DNA of 24,990 nt from Pseudomonadota bacterium (GTDB taxonomy: Bacteria; Pseudomonadota; Alphaproteobacteria; Sphingomonadales; Sphingomonadaceae), in assembly GCA_023417515.1 (NCBI GenBank), contig JAEZFL010000068.1, positions 1 through 24,990 on the forward strand. The letters are read 5' to 3'. The notes beneath the pieces were generated by a model, which was given only the letters and a program-made list of their open reading frames with translations, was not told the DNA's origin and searched no databases. The translations under genes and the position numbers were made by a program. This document shows positions 16,650-23,340 of the stretch, piece by piece (position 1 is the stretch's first letter; every line of letters begins with the position of its first letter).

Positions 16650-17423
16650 ATGCCGCGCCCGATCAACATCCTGCTCGTCCGCCACGCGGTGTCCGCGGCC
16701 AATCTCGACCGCAGCCTCTACCAGCGCTTGCCCGATCCCAAGGTGCCGCTCGCGCCGCAGGGCCATCAGCAGGCGCGCGCCGCGGGCGACGCGATCGCCA
16801 CCTGGCTGAAGACGCAGGAGCCGGGCGGCACGCGCATCTACTGCTCGCCCTACCAGCGCACCCGCGAGACCTGCACCAGCATCGAGGCGGCGCTGAAGGC
16901 GCACGACATCGCCCATGACCGGATCGAGGAACTGGCGCTGCGCGAGATGAGCTTCGGCCTGTTCGACGGAATCGCCGACGAGGAATTGCCCCAGCTCTTC
17001 CCGCGCGAGCATGCGCATTACCAGAAACATGTCGATTTCGAGGGCGAGTTCTTCGCGCCGATGCCGATGGGCGAGAGCCGGGTGCAGGTCGCCGACCGGG
17101 TGAAGGGCGTGTTCGGAACGCTCATCCGCGACAATCGCGAGCGCGAGAATGGCTGGCGGATCCGCAATTTCATCATCGTCAGCCACGGCGTGACGGTGCG
17201 CGCCTTCATCATGCAATGGCTGCACCTGACGCCGGAATGGTTCCAGGCCCAGCCAAACCCGGCCAACGCCTCGGTCGCCCTGATCTCCAGCGACGGCGTC
17301 GAGCCGTACCGGCTCGGGTCGGTGTTCGAGGGCTTCCCGCACAAGCCGACCAAGCAGGACATCCGCGAGGAAGGCAGCGTGCAGCCGACCGAGCATGCGA
17401 CGGTTGCGGGGGAGCCGGGGTAA
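16650..17423 (+). CDS. Histidine phosphatase family protein (phosphoglycerate mutase-like)
   Basis: A 257-residue cytoplasmic protein of the branch-1 histidine phosphatase superfamily. LLVRHAVSAAN near the N-terminus has the phospho-accepting His12 (RHA motif), YCSPYQRTRETC carries the second conserved Arg, LREMSFGLFDG supplies the acidic residue, and IIVSHGVTVRAF holds the second His (~179). Likely substrate: a small phosphorylated metabolite; the family ranges from sugar phosphates to nucleotide derivatives, so none can be assigned. The C-terminal tail after ~230 is hydrophilic. No clear ribosome binding site precedes ATG 16650. Its stop lies 9 bases before the paired-hairpin repeat that separates it from convergent cobB. 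Confidence 0.9.
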   Translation: MPRPINILLVRHAVSAANLDRSLYQRLPDPKVPLAPQGHQQARAAGDAIATWLKTQEPGGTRIYCSPYQRTRETCTSIEAALKAHDIAHDRIEELALREMSFGLFDGIADEELPQLFPREHAHYQKHVDFEGEFFAPMPMGESRVQVADRVKGVFGTLIRDNRERENGWRIRNFIIVSHGVTVRAFIMQWLHLTPEWFQAQPNPANASVALISSDGVEPYRLGSVFEGFPHKPTKQDIREEGSVQPTEHATVAGEPG

Positions 17424-17431
17424 GATCCTCT

Positions 17432-17515
17432 CGTCACCCTGAACTTGTTTCAGGGTCCATTCCGTCGCCTGGAATGCAGCTCCAAGATGGATGCTGAAAC
17501 AAGTTCAGCATGACG
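17432..17515. repeat. Paired-hairpin palindromic repeat, copy 2
   Basis: Arms at 17432-17460 and 17487-17515 (29 bases each) are inverted repeats with four mismatches. Each arm folds alone: CCCTGAA with TTCAGGG in arm 1, ATGCTGAA with TTCAGCAT in arm 2. The inter-arm mismatches come in compensating pairs, so each hairpin is preserved. Related to copy 1 at 7405-7489 (shared ACTTG core and flanking GTCA and TCCA). It fills the gap between convergent stops at 17423 and 17526, so it may also end transcription from both sides. Confidence 0.85.
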
Positions 17516-17525
17516 GGAAGGTGGA

Positions 17526-18242
17526 TCAGGCGTTGGCGCCCAGCATCTCGTCGACCCAGGCGGGGACCAGGTCCCCTGCCCTTCCAAGCCGCGTTTCGTG
17601 AAAGAAGATGCTGCCCTGGCTCGGCTCCAGGTTCATCTCGAGCGTTCGGGCGCCGCAATAGCGGGCGGTCTGGACGTAGCCGGCGGCGGGATAGACCGCG
17701 CCCGAGGTGCCGATCGACACGAACAGGTCGGCGTCCATCAGTGCCCGGTCGATCCGCTCCATCTCGTACGGCATCTCGCCGAACCAGACGATATCGGGCC
17801 GAAGCCTGCCCGCGACGCCGCACGCCGGACAGGCCGGGCCGCTGCCAAGCTCCTCCTCCCAGGGTGAGCGGGCGTCGCAGGCGAGGCACAAGGCGGACTT
17901 GAGCTCGCCGTGCATATGGAGCAGCCGCCTGGCGCCGGCGCGCTCGTGGAGGTCGTCGACATTCTGGGTGACGATGAGGAGATCGCCCTTCCACTCGCCA
18001 TCGAGCCGCGCCAGCGCGGCGTGGGCCTCATTGGGCTCGACATCGTGGAGGCGGGCCCGCCGCGCGTCGTAGAAGCGCTGGACCAGAGCCGGGTCGCGCG
18101 CGAAGCCTTCGGGCGTCGCGACATCCTCGACCCGATGACCTTCCCACAGGCCGTCCGGCCCCCGAAACGTGGCGACGCCGGATTCCGCGGAAATGCCCGC
18201 GCCGGTGAGGATGACGATGTTGCGGATGTCGGCCATGTCCAT
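17526..18242 (-). CDS. cobB: NAD-dependent protein deacylase, Sir2 class III (CobB)
   Basis: A 238-residue sirtuin that removes acyl groups from lysines using NAD. Motifs: GAGISAESGVATFRGPDGLW (NAD site), TQNVDDLHERAG, catalytic His111 in HMHGE, and the zinc Cys set 119, 122, 138, 141. Tyr58 and Arg61 in FYDARR match the Tyr/Arg pair that lets class III sirtuins (SIRT5, CobB) bind succinyl- and malonyl-lysine, so desuccinylase as well as deacetylase activity is expected. In enterics CobB reactivates acetylated Acs; an Acs with the target lysine is encoded at 1064-2992. ATG 18242 or 18236 could be the start; neither has a clear ribosome binding site. Convergent with the histidine phosphatase; no partner gene adjoins. 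Confidence 0.94.
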   Translation of the reverse strand: MDMADIRNIVILTGAGISAESGVATFRGPDGLWEGHRVEDVATPEGFARDPALVQRFYDARRARLHDVEPNEAHAALARLDGEWKGDLLIVTQNVDDLHERAGARRLLHMHGELKSALCLACDARSPWEEELGSGPACPACGVAGRLRPDIVWFGEMPYEMERIDRALMDADLFVSIGTSGAVYPAAGYVQTARYCGARTLEMNLEPSQGSIFFHETRLGRAGDLVPAWVDEMLGANA

Positions 18243-18443
18243 GGCCGCGGCTTAGCCCGGGCGACGAAAGTTCGCGAGCGGAGTGACGGGGTTGCCGACG
18301 CCGCCGTCCGGTCGGCGCAAAAAAGTCTCGGGGCATCGCACAGATGAGGGCCGATTAACCTTAAGCTCTCGCGACATCGGGAATTCTGATGGAGGAATGG
18401 TTCCAGGCCCGCAAAGGGGCCCAGATTTCAGTGGAGCGTCGCG

Positions 18444-19295
18444 ATGCGGCTTGTTGCGTTGCTAGTCGGAATCCTCGTTTTTGTCGCGCAGCCGGCCTGG
18501 GCCCAAACGTCGGCGCGGCTTCAGCCGCTCGAAGAGCGGCTGGCGGCATTGGCGACGGAGAATCCCGGCGATTATGGCTTCGCCGCGCTCGACCTCTCGA
18601 CCGGCGAGACGGTCAGCTTCAACGGCAACGATGCCTTTCCGATGGCGAGCACGATGAAGATCGCCGTCGCCGCGGTCTATCTCGACGAGGTCGAGGCCGG
18701 CCGGCGCAGCCTCGACGACAGCATCGGCGGAGTCAGCGCCTATCGGCTCATGGATGCGATGATCACGCGCAGCGACAACCGCGCGACCGACCAGTTGATC
18801 GCGATGCTCGGCGGTCCGTCGGCGATCGATCAATGGCTGCGGACCTATGGCATCACCGGGATGCGCGTCGACCGCACCATCGCCCAGCTCCTCGCCGACC
18901 GCCGCGACCTTCGCGACGTCCGCGATTCCAGCACGCCGGTGGCGATGCTGAACCTTCTCCGGCTGATCGACGGGGGCCAGGCGCTGCAGCCGCGGAGCCG
19001 GGCGATGCTGCTCGACATGATGGCGCGCTGCCGCACCGGGTCCAACCGGATCCGCGGCCTGCTTCCGCCGGGCGCCCATGTCGAGAACAAGACCGGCACG
19101 CTCAACGGCTATACCGGCGACGTCGGCTTCCTCACCCTGCCAGACGGCACCCGCGTCGCGGTCGTCTTCTTCGCCCGTTATGGCGACAACCGCCCAGCGG
19201 TCATCGCCACCGCGGCGCGCGCCATCTACGACGCCTTCGCGCCCGGACAGGCGCCGGCCCCGAGCCGCGCCACGATGGCGGTCGCTCGGCACTGA
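18444..19295 (+). CDS. Exported class A beta-lactamase-fold serine hydrolase lacking the omega-loop glutamate
   Basis: A 283-residue protein with a signal peptide cleaved near Ala20 (AQPAWA). Class A landmarks are Ser69-T-M-Lys72 (nucleophile), Ser110-Asp111-Asn112 and Lys216-Thr-Gly. The omega-loop region (RVDRTIAQLLADRRDLRDVR, 141-160) keeps the Arg/Asp bracket typical of the loop, but has no Glu166 or Asn170 equivalent; indeed there is no Glu between Asn112 and Glu214. Without that base a class A enzyme acylates but should not release the hydrolysed drug, so this is more likely a penicillin-binding, peptidase or esterase-type relative than a working beta-lactamase. Periplasmic. GGAG precedes ATG 18444. 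Automated names would probably say 'class A beta-lactamase'. No ampR-like regulator adjoins. Confidence 0.88.
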   Translation: MRLVALLVGILVFVAQPAWAQTSARLQPLEERLAALATENPGDYGFAALDLSTGETVSFNGNDAFPMASTMKIAVAAVYLDEVEAGRRSLDDSIGGVSAYRLMDAMITRSDNRATDQLIAMLGGPSAIDQWLRTYGITGMRVDRTIAQLLADRRDLRDVRDSSTPVAMLNLLRLIDGGQALQPRSRAMLLDMMARCRTGSNRIRGLLPPGAHVENKTGTLNGYTGDVGFLTLPDGTRVAVVFFARYGDNRPAVIATAARAIYDAFAPGQAPAPSRATMAVARH

Positions 19296-19405
19296 GCCGA
19301 GCGAAGCCGGCGCTGCAGCAATTCGGCCACAGGGCGGCCTCAAGTTGAATCGGCTCGTCGCTTCGCCGCTTACCGGGCGACTCGCGTGAGCATATCTTGA
19401 GGCCC

Positions 19406-19585
19406 ATGAGTATCGCTTGCCTGTTCGGTCATCACCGCCCTTCCCTCCAGTCCATCACCCGGCGACAAGGCGGCTATGTCGCTTTCTGCGAGGCCTGCGC
19501 GCGTCCGCTGGAGCGGAGCGCCGAAGGCCGTTGGCGCGCCTCCGAGCCGCTCGACGGGCGGCCGGGCAGCCAGTCCATCGCCTGA
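19406..19585 (+). CDS. Small Cys/His protein, possible zinc ribbon (59 aa)
   Basis: Starts at ATG 19406 with TGAGG just upstream; the TTG at 19397 is a less likely start. Cys5, His9, His10, Cys28 and Cys31 form a C-x3-HH ... C-x2-C pattern, separated by a short basic stretch and an aromatic strand (GGYVAFCEACARPLER), then GRWRAS. The arrangement suggests a single small zinc-binding fold. Similar short proteins (GHxR..., CxxC, GRW) are, as far as I recall, common and unnamed in sphingomonads. Cytoplasmic; function unknown. It lies between the beta-lactamase-like gene and the terminator of the convergent membrane protein. Confidence 0.7.
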   Translation: MSIACLFGHHRPSLQSITRRQGGYVAFCEACARPLERSAEGRWRASEPLDGRPGSQSIA

Positions 19586-19612
19586 CCGGGCCTGAGGCGT
19601 TCCACACGCATG

Positions 19613-19646
19613 AAAAAGGGCGCGAGGCCGACTGAGCCTCGCGCCC
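19613..19646 (-). terminator. Rho-independent terminator of the 65-aa membrane protein gene
   Basis: On the minus strand an 11-pair perfect GC stem (arms 19646-19636 and 19628-19618, GGGCGCGAGGC paired with GCCTCGCGCCC, 7-base loop) is followed by TTTTT (19617-19613). It begins 19 bases after the minus-strand stop at 19665. There is no T-run on the plus-strand side, so it acts mainly on the minus strand, though the stem could also slow plus-strand transcription from 19585. Confidence 0.9.
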
Positions 19647-19664
19647 TACTCGCGTCCGACCGAC

Positions 19665-19862
19665 CTAGTTGGTGGTCGGCTTGACGTTGATGTCGGCCTT
19701 GATCTCGGTCGGGTCCGAGCCGCCGCTGAACATCTCGGTGCCTCCGAACACGAGGAACAGCACCACCAGCACCGCGATCAGAAGGACGACCGCGAGGACG
19801 GCACCGCCGCCGCCACGATCGCCGTCGGTCACCACCACGGTCTCACGATCACGCTCTGCCAT
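19665..19862 (-). CDS. Small single-span membrane protein (65 aa)
   Basis: ATG 19862 is chosen because GGAG lies 8 bases upstream; a GTG at 19871 is in frame. Residues 1-20 are charged and Gly-rich (AERDRETVVV, DGDRGGGG), 21-40 form one strong membrane helix (AVLAVVLLIAVLVVLFLVFG), and the last 25 residues are polar (MFSGGSDPTEIKADINVKPT). No domain is recognised. The charge pattern does not settle topology. It is transcribed alone, divergent from dapB, and has its own strong terminator, which supports a real, separately expressed gene. It may interact with a larger membrane complex, as many such proteins do; nothing here shows which. Confidence 0.8.
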   Translation of the reverse strand: MAERDRETVVVTDGDRGGGGAVLAVVLLIAVLVVLFLVFGGTEMFSGGSDPTEIKADINVKPTTN

Positions 19863-19971
19863 CTCAATCACTCCGGCAAGTTCCTGTTGCGGCGGTCAAC
19901 GTCCGTTGGATGCGACTGTTCCGCCCCCGTCCCGGTTGCATGGGCCACCGCTTTCCGCGACATGAGGCGGC

Positions 19972-20703
19972 ATGATCGGCATCGGCATCGTCGGAGCGAA
20001 GGGGCGGATGGGGCGCGCGATCGCCGCCGTCCTGGATGAGGATGAGCAAGCGCGCCTGGCGGGCGGCGCGGACCAGGGCGACGACGTCGCCGCGCTGGCC
20101 GCTTCGTGCGACGTGCTGATCGACTTCTCCTCGCCCGCCGGCCTGGACGGCACGCTCGCCGCGGCCGAAGCAGCCGGCCGGCCGGTCGTGATCGGCACCA
20201 CCGGGCTCGGGCCGGAGCATCACTCGGCGATCGGCCGCGCCGCTTCGCGAATCGCGGTGCTGCAGGCGGCGAACATGTCGCTCGGGGTCAATCTGCTCGC
20301 CCATCTCGTGCGCGAGGCGGCGGCCCGGCTGGGGCCGGACTGGGACATCGAGATCGTCGAGATGCACCATCGCCACAAGGTCGACGCGCCGTCAGGCACC
20401 GCCTTGCTGCTCGGCGAGGCCGCCGCGGCGGGGCGCGGCATCGACCTCGCCGGTCATAGCGAGCGCGGCCGCGACGGCATCGCCGGCGCGCGCCAGCCGG
20501 GCCATATCGGCTTCGCGTCGTTGCGGGGCGGGTCCGTGGCGGGCGACCACCAGGTCGTTCTTGCCGCGGAAGGGGAGCGGATCGAACTCGGCCACCGCGC
20601 CGAGAGCCGAACCATCTTCGCGCGGGGCGCCGTACAGGCGGCCGTGTGGCTGCACGGCCGCGACGCCGGCCGCTATGCGATGACCGACGTCCTGGGTCTT
20701 TGA
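19972..20703 (+). CDS. dapB: 4-hydroxy-tetrahydrodipicolinate reductase
   Basis: A 243-residue cytoplasmic enzyme of the diaminopimelate/lysine pathway, reducing the dapA product with NAD(P)H. The N-terminal Rossmann motif is IGIVGAKGRMGRAI (4-17); IDFSSPAG and GTTGL follow; the signature EMHHRHKVDAPSGTAL (130-145) holds catalytic His132/His133 and Lys136. Length is at the short end of the family. GAGG lies just before ATG 19972. First gene of a same-strand run with nth (92-base gap containing an inverted repeat), the DUF6491 lipoprotein and the acyltransferase. Its product feeds peptidoglycan synthesis. Confidence 0.97.
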   Translation: MIGIGIVGAKGRMGRAIAAVLDEDEQARLAGGADQGDDVAALAASCDVLIDFSSPAGLDGTLAAAEAAGRPVVIGTTGLGPEHHSAIGRAASRIAVLQAANMSLGVNLLAHLVREAAARLGPDWDIEIVEMHHRHKVDAPSGTALLLGEAAAAGRGIDLAGHSERGRDGIAGARQPGHIGFASLRGGSVAGDHQVVLAAEGERIELGHRAESRTIFARGAVQAAVWLHGRDAGRYAMTDVLGL

Positions 20704-20718
20704 ATGGGCGGGGTGGTT

Positions 20719-20776
20719 GAGCCTGCCGAATTCCCGGCCGTTTGGGAGAGGGGGAGGACAGGTCGCCGGCAGGCTC
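20719..20776. repeat. Inverted repeat between dapB and nth
   Basis: GAGCCTGCCG at 20719-20728 and CGGCAGGCTC at 20767-20776 are perfect 10-base inverted repeats around a 38-base spacer, which itself has TCCC/GGGA. It resembles a degenerate form of the 'GACAGGCTCA' palindromic repeats I associate with sphingomonad intergenic DNA. It could attenuate or stabilise the dapB-nth message. No T-run follows, so it is not a standard terminator. Confidence 0.6.
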
Positions 20777-20795
20777 GGGCCGTCCGGTAAGGCCC

Positions 20796-21476
20796 ATGAA
20801 GAAAAAGGATATACCGGAATTCTACCGGCTGCTCGCCGAGCGCACGCCGAATCCCGAGACGGAGCTCGAATCGGTCAACGATTATACTTTGCTGGTCGCC
20901 GTCCTGCTGTCGGCGCAAGCGACCGACGCCGGGGTGAACCTTGCGACCCGCGACCTGTTCGCCAAGGTGCGGACCCCGCAGGCGATGCTGGAACTGGGCG
21001 AGGAGGGCCTCAAGCAGCACATCAGGACGATCGGCCTGTTCAACACCAAGGCCAAGAACGTCATCGCCCTCTCACGGATTCTGGTCGACAAATATGGCGG
21101 CGAGGTCCCGGCGGACCGCGACGCGCTGGAGGCGCTGCCCGGAGTCGGCCGGAAGACCGCCAACGTGGTCATGAACACCGCGTTCGGCCACGAGACGTTC
21201 GCGGTCGACACCCACGTCTTCCGGGTCGCCAACCGCACCGGCCTCGCCGCCGGCAAGACCGTGCTCGAGGTCGAGCGCAAGCTCGATAAGGCGACCCCAC
21301 CGCCCTATCGCCGCGACGCCCACCATTTGCTAATCCTTCACGGTCGTTATGTGTGCAAGGCGCGCAAGCCGGAATGCTGGCGCTGCGTCGTCGCGCATCT
21401 GTGCCGCTACCAGCCCAAGACTCCGCCGCCGGGCACGGTGCCGGCGCGGCTGGCCAGGAAGGGGATGAAGGCATGA
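20796..21476 (+). CDS. nth: Endonuclease III (DNA glycosylase/AP lyase)
   Basis: A 226-residue base-excision repair enzyme that removes oxidised pyrimidines and cleaves the abasic site. ATG 20796 has TAAGG upstream; the frame is open further up without a supported start. The helix-hairpin-helix is LPGVGRKTANVV with catalytic Lys120, and Asp138 is in VDTHVFRV. The iron-sulfur cluster has C-x6-C-x2-C-x5-C at Cys187, 194, 197 and 203; these numbers equal those of the E. coli enzyme, which supports the start. Its TGA overlaps the ATG of the next gene (ATGA), implying translational coupling with the lipoprotein, an unrelated function. Confidence 0.97.
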   Translation: MKKKDIPEFYRLLAERTPNPETELESVNDYTLLVAVLLSAQATDAGVNLATRDLFAKVRTPQAMLELGEEGLKQHIRTIGLFNTKAKNVIALSRILVDKYGGEVPADRDALEALPGVGRKTANVVMNTAFGHETFAVDTHVFRVANRTGLAAGKTVLEVERKLDKATPPPYRRDAHHLLILHGRYVCKARKPECWRCVVAHLCRYQPKTPPPGTVPARLARKGMKA

Positions 21477-21877
21477 AATTTCCTGCCGCGACCGCCGCGC
21501 TCGCTCTCGCCGCGCTGGCCGGCTGCACCGGCGACGGCGGCGCGGTCCGCTCGACCGACTCCTGGGCGCTCGCCACCGCCAATCCGGTGGCGCCGCCGGT
21601 CAGCTGCATCGAGAAGGCCAGGATCGCCGGCACCGCGGTGCGCGACGACCGCACCGTGGACTTCTCGCTCGATGACGGGCGCCTCATGCGCAACCGCCTG
21701 CCCCAGGTCTGCCAAGGCCTGCACGGCAGCCGATTCATCTACCGAAGCTCGACCGACCGCCTGTGCAGCACCGACACGATCACGCTGGTTCGCGGCGACG
21801 GCAGCGCCCGCGCCGGTTGCGGGCTCGGAAGCTTCCAGCAGATCGCCATTCCGGCGCGCGCCGCCACGCGCGGATGA
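21473..21877 (+). CDS. DUF6491-like lipoprotein
   Basis: A 134-residue lipoprotein. The start ATG at 21473 overlaps the nth stop and has AAGGGG upstream. MKFPAATAALALAALAGC ends in a lipobox (LAGC, lipidated Cys18). The mature part has a conserved-looking core: CIEKARIAGTAVRDDRTVDF, DGRLMRNRLPQVCQGL, YRSSTDRLCSTDTITLV, CGLGSFQ, with four further Cys that could form two disulfides. This matches my memory of DUF6491 (the 'RNRLP...C' and 'CGLG' elements); no function is established. Envelope-anchored on the periplasmic side. Neighbour to nth only by coupling; the acyltransferase follows after a ~50-base gap. Confidence 0.85.
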   Translation: MKFPAATAALALAALAGCTGDGGAVRSTDSWALATANPVAPPVSCIEKARIAGTAVRDDRTVDFSLDDGRLMRNRLPQVCQGLHGSRFIYRSSTDRLCSTDTITLVRGDGSARAGCGLGSFQQIAIPARAATRG

Positions 21878-21928
21878 GCTGCGGTCTCCGTGATGCCTGC
21901 GAACGCCGATGCTTCGGGTGAAAGCCCG

Positions 21929-22444
21929 ATGATCCACTGGCTCGCCGACGTGCATCCGGGAGCGACGATCGGGCCGCGCACCCGGGTCTGGCAGTTCGCG
22001 GTGGTGATGGATGGCGCAAGGATCGGCGCGGACTGCAACATCTGCGCGAATTGCCTGATCGAGGGCCAGGCGGTGGTGGGCGACCGGGTCACCATCAAGT
22101 GCGGCGTCATGGTCGGCGACGCCATGGTGATCGAGGACGACGTCTTCATCGGCCCCAATGCCTGCCTCACCAACGACCTGCTGCCGCGCTCCGGCCGGCA
22201 CCCCGAAGATGGCCGCTACCAGCCTCTCCTGATCAGGCGCGGGGCATCGATCGGCGCGGGGGCGGTGATCCTGCCCGGACTGACCATCGGCGAGCATGCC
22301 ATGATCGGTGCCGGCGCGGTGGTCTACCGCGACGTGCCGCCCGGAAGCACGGTCATCGGGAACACGGCCCGGGTGGTGCACGCCAGGGCTCGTGAGCGGG
22401 CGATCGACCGCCATGCTCCGCGCCCGGCCGCGCAGCGCCGATAA
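21929..22444 (+). CDS. Hexapeptide-repeat (left-handed beta-helix) acyltransferase
   Basis: ATG 21929 is preferred: GGTGA lies 7 bases upstream and the protein then starts MIHWLADVHPGATIGPRTRVW, the usual opening of this family. An in-frame ATG at 21893 gives 12 more residues without a good ribosome binding site. Of about 171 residues most are hexapeptide turns (ATIGPR, ARIGAD, AVVGDR, VFIGPN, ASIGAG, LTIGEH, AMIGAG). The closest match is the WbpD/QdtC-type sugar N-acyltransferase group (VTIKCGVMVGD, VFIGPNACLTND), which uses acyl-CoA on nucleotide-linked amino sugars for surface polysaccharide. No partner sugar genes are present, so the substrate is open. The C-terminal ~25 residues are Arg-rich. 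Followed by tRNA-Arg after 52 bases. Confidence 0.87.
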   Translation: MIHWLADVHPGATIGPRTRVWQFAVVMDGARIGADCNICANCLIEGQAVVGDRVTIKCGVMVGDAMVIEDDVFIGPNACLTNDLLPRSGRHPEDGRYQPLLIRRGASIGAGAVILPGLTIGEHAMIGAGAVVYRDVPPGSTVIGNTARVVHARARERAIDRHAPRPAAQRR

Positions 22445-22496
22445 GGGGCTGGTTCGGCGCTTGTCCTTTTGCTAGACGCGCCTCCCGCATTGCGAT

Positions 22497-22573
<77 letters not shown>

Positions 22574-22717
22574 TTCCCGTTTAGAGTGGGAGGTGGAGCG
22601 CCGTCCCCTGAAGCCACGGCGGCCAGTCGAACCTCGGCCAGAAGAAATAAGCTTAGAACACCGCCCGGATCGCGCCGACCGGCGCGTGGACGGACATAGG
22701 ACGCGGATCGCTCCGCA

Positions 22718-23188
22718 TCACCCGATGGACGCCGGATCGGTGTCGGCCACGCCGATGCGGTGGCGGAAGACGAGCTCGCCGCCCTTCCAGCCGGTGAAGA
22801 GCAGGAGCAACACGGCCGCGCCGGAGAGGATCACGCCGGTCGAGCCGATGACCTCGGCGCCGCCCGTGTAGCGCAGGAACAGGTTGACCGCTTCGAGCAC
22901 GACCGCCGTCACATTGCCGATCATGTGCATCCGCGCATCGCCGAGGCTGCGGACGCGCGCGTCGCCGACGAAATCCGTCAGTCCGGTCACCGCGGCGAGC
23001 GCGGCGGTGATCAGGCCGGCACCGAGCAGCCACATCGATGCTGTCGCCCAACCGGGCTCCCCGTTCGAGATGAAGACCAGGTCCGCGACCAAGGCTGAGA
23101 CGAAGAACACGATCGGGAAGGGCACTACCATCGGATGGATGGGATGGCCTGCTATCTTGGCAGTGCTGCGGGGATTGGAGGCAGTCAT
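22718..23188 (-). CDS. DUF2231-family membrane protein
   Basis: A 156-residue inner-membrane protein with four predicted helices. The N-terminal IAGHPIHPMVVPFPIVFFVSAL is the hallmark of DUF2231; a second conserved segment is TGLTDFVGD, with further His in ARMHMIGN. The paired His-Pro motif at the first helix could bind a metal or haem, though none is established. ATG 23188 has a strong AAGGAG. It lies 152 bases downstream of ctaD on the same strand, a possible link to respiration by position only. A small stem (GCGGA/TCCGC, 22703-22716) follows the stop, without a T-run. Confidence 0.9.
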   Translation of the reverse strand: MTASNPRSTAKIAGHPIHPMVVPFPIVFFVSALVADLVFISNGEPGWATASMWLLGAGLITAALAAVTGLTDFVGDARVRSLGDARMHMIGNVTAVVLEAVNLFLRYTGGAEVIGSTGVILSGAAVLLLLFTGWKGGELVFRHRIGVADTDPASIG

Positions 23189-23340
23189 CTCAACACTCCT
23201 TCTCGATGTCCAGGATTGGATGCCGCCAGACGAAGCAAGTTCCCGACGCCGCGATGGACACGGTGCGGGGTGGGCGCCGACCTCCGCCGCTGCGTTGATT
23301 CACGATGGCGGCAGGGCAGTCCCCGAATGCGCGGCCCGTT
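23189..23340. other. Gap between ctaD and the DUF2231 gene
   Basis: No gene, repeat or clear terminator is seen in these 152 bases. The ribosome binding site of the DUF2231 gene is at its left end. Whether ctaD reads through is undetermined. Confidence 0.4.

Noticed and set aside
15030..17396. Open frame of 788 codons on the minus strand, antisense to era end, the GT39-like gene and the histidine phosphatase
   Set aside because: Its protein is rich in Arg, His, Asp and Ala with no fold motifs, as expected from the complement of GC-rich coding DNA. The plus-strand genes have clear domains.
18389..19348. Plus-strand frame of 319 codons overlapping the beta-lactamase-like gene
   Set aside because: Out-of-frame shadow; the real frame has a signal peptide and the SxxK, SDN and KTG motifs.
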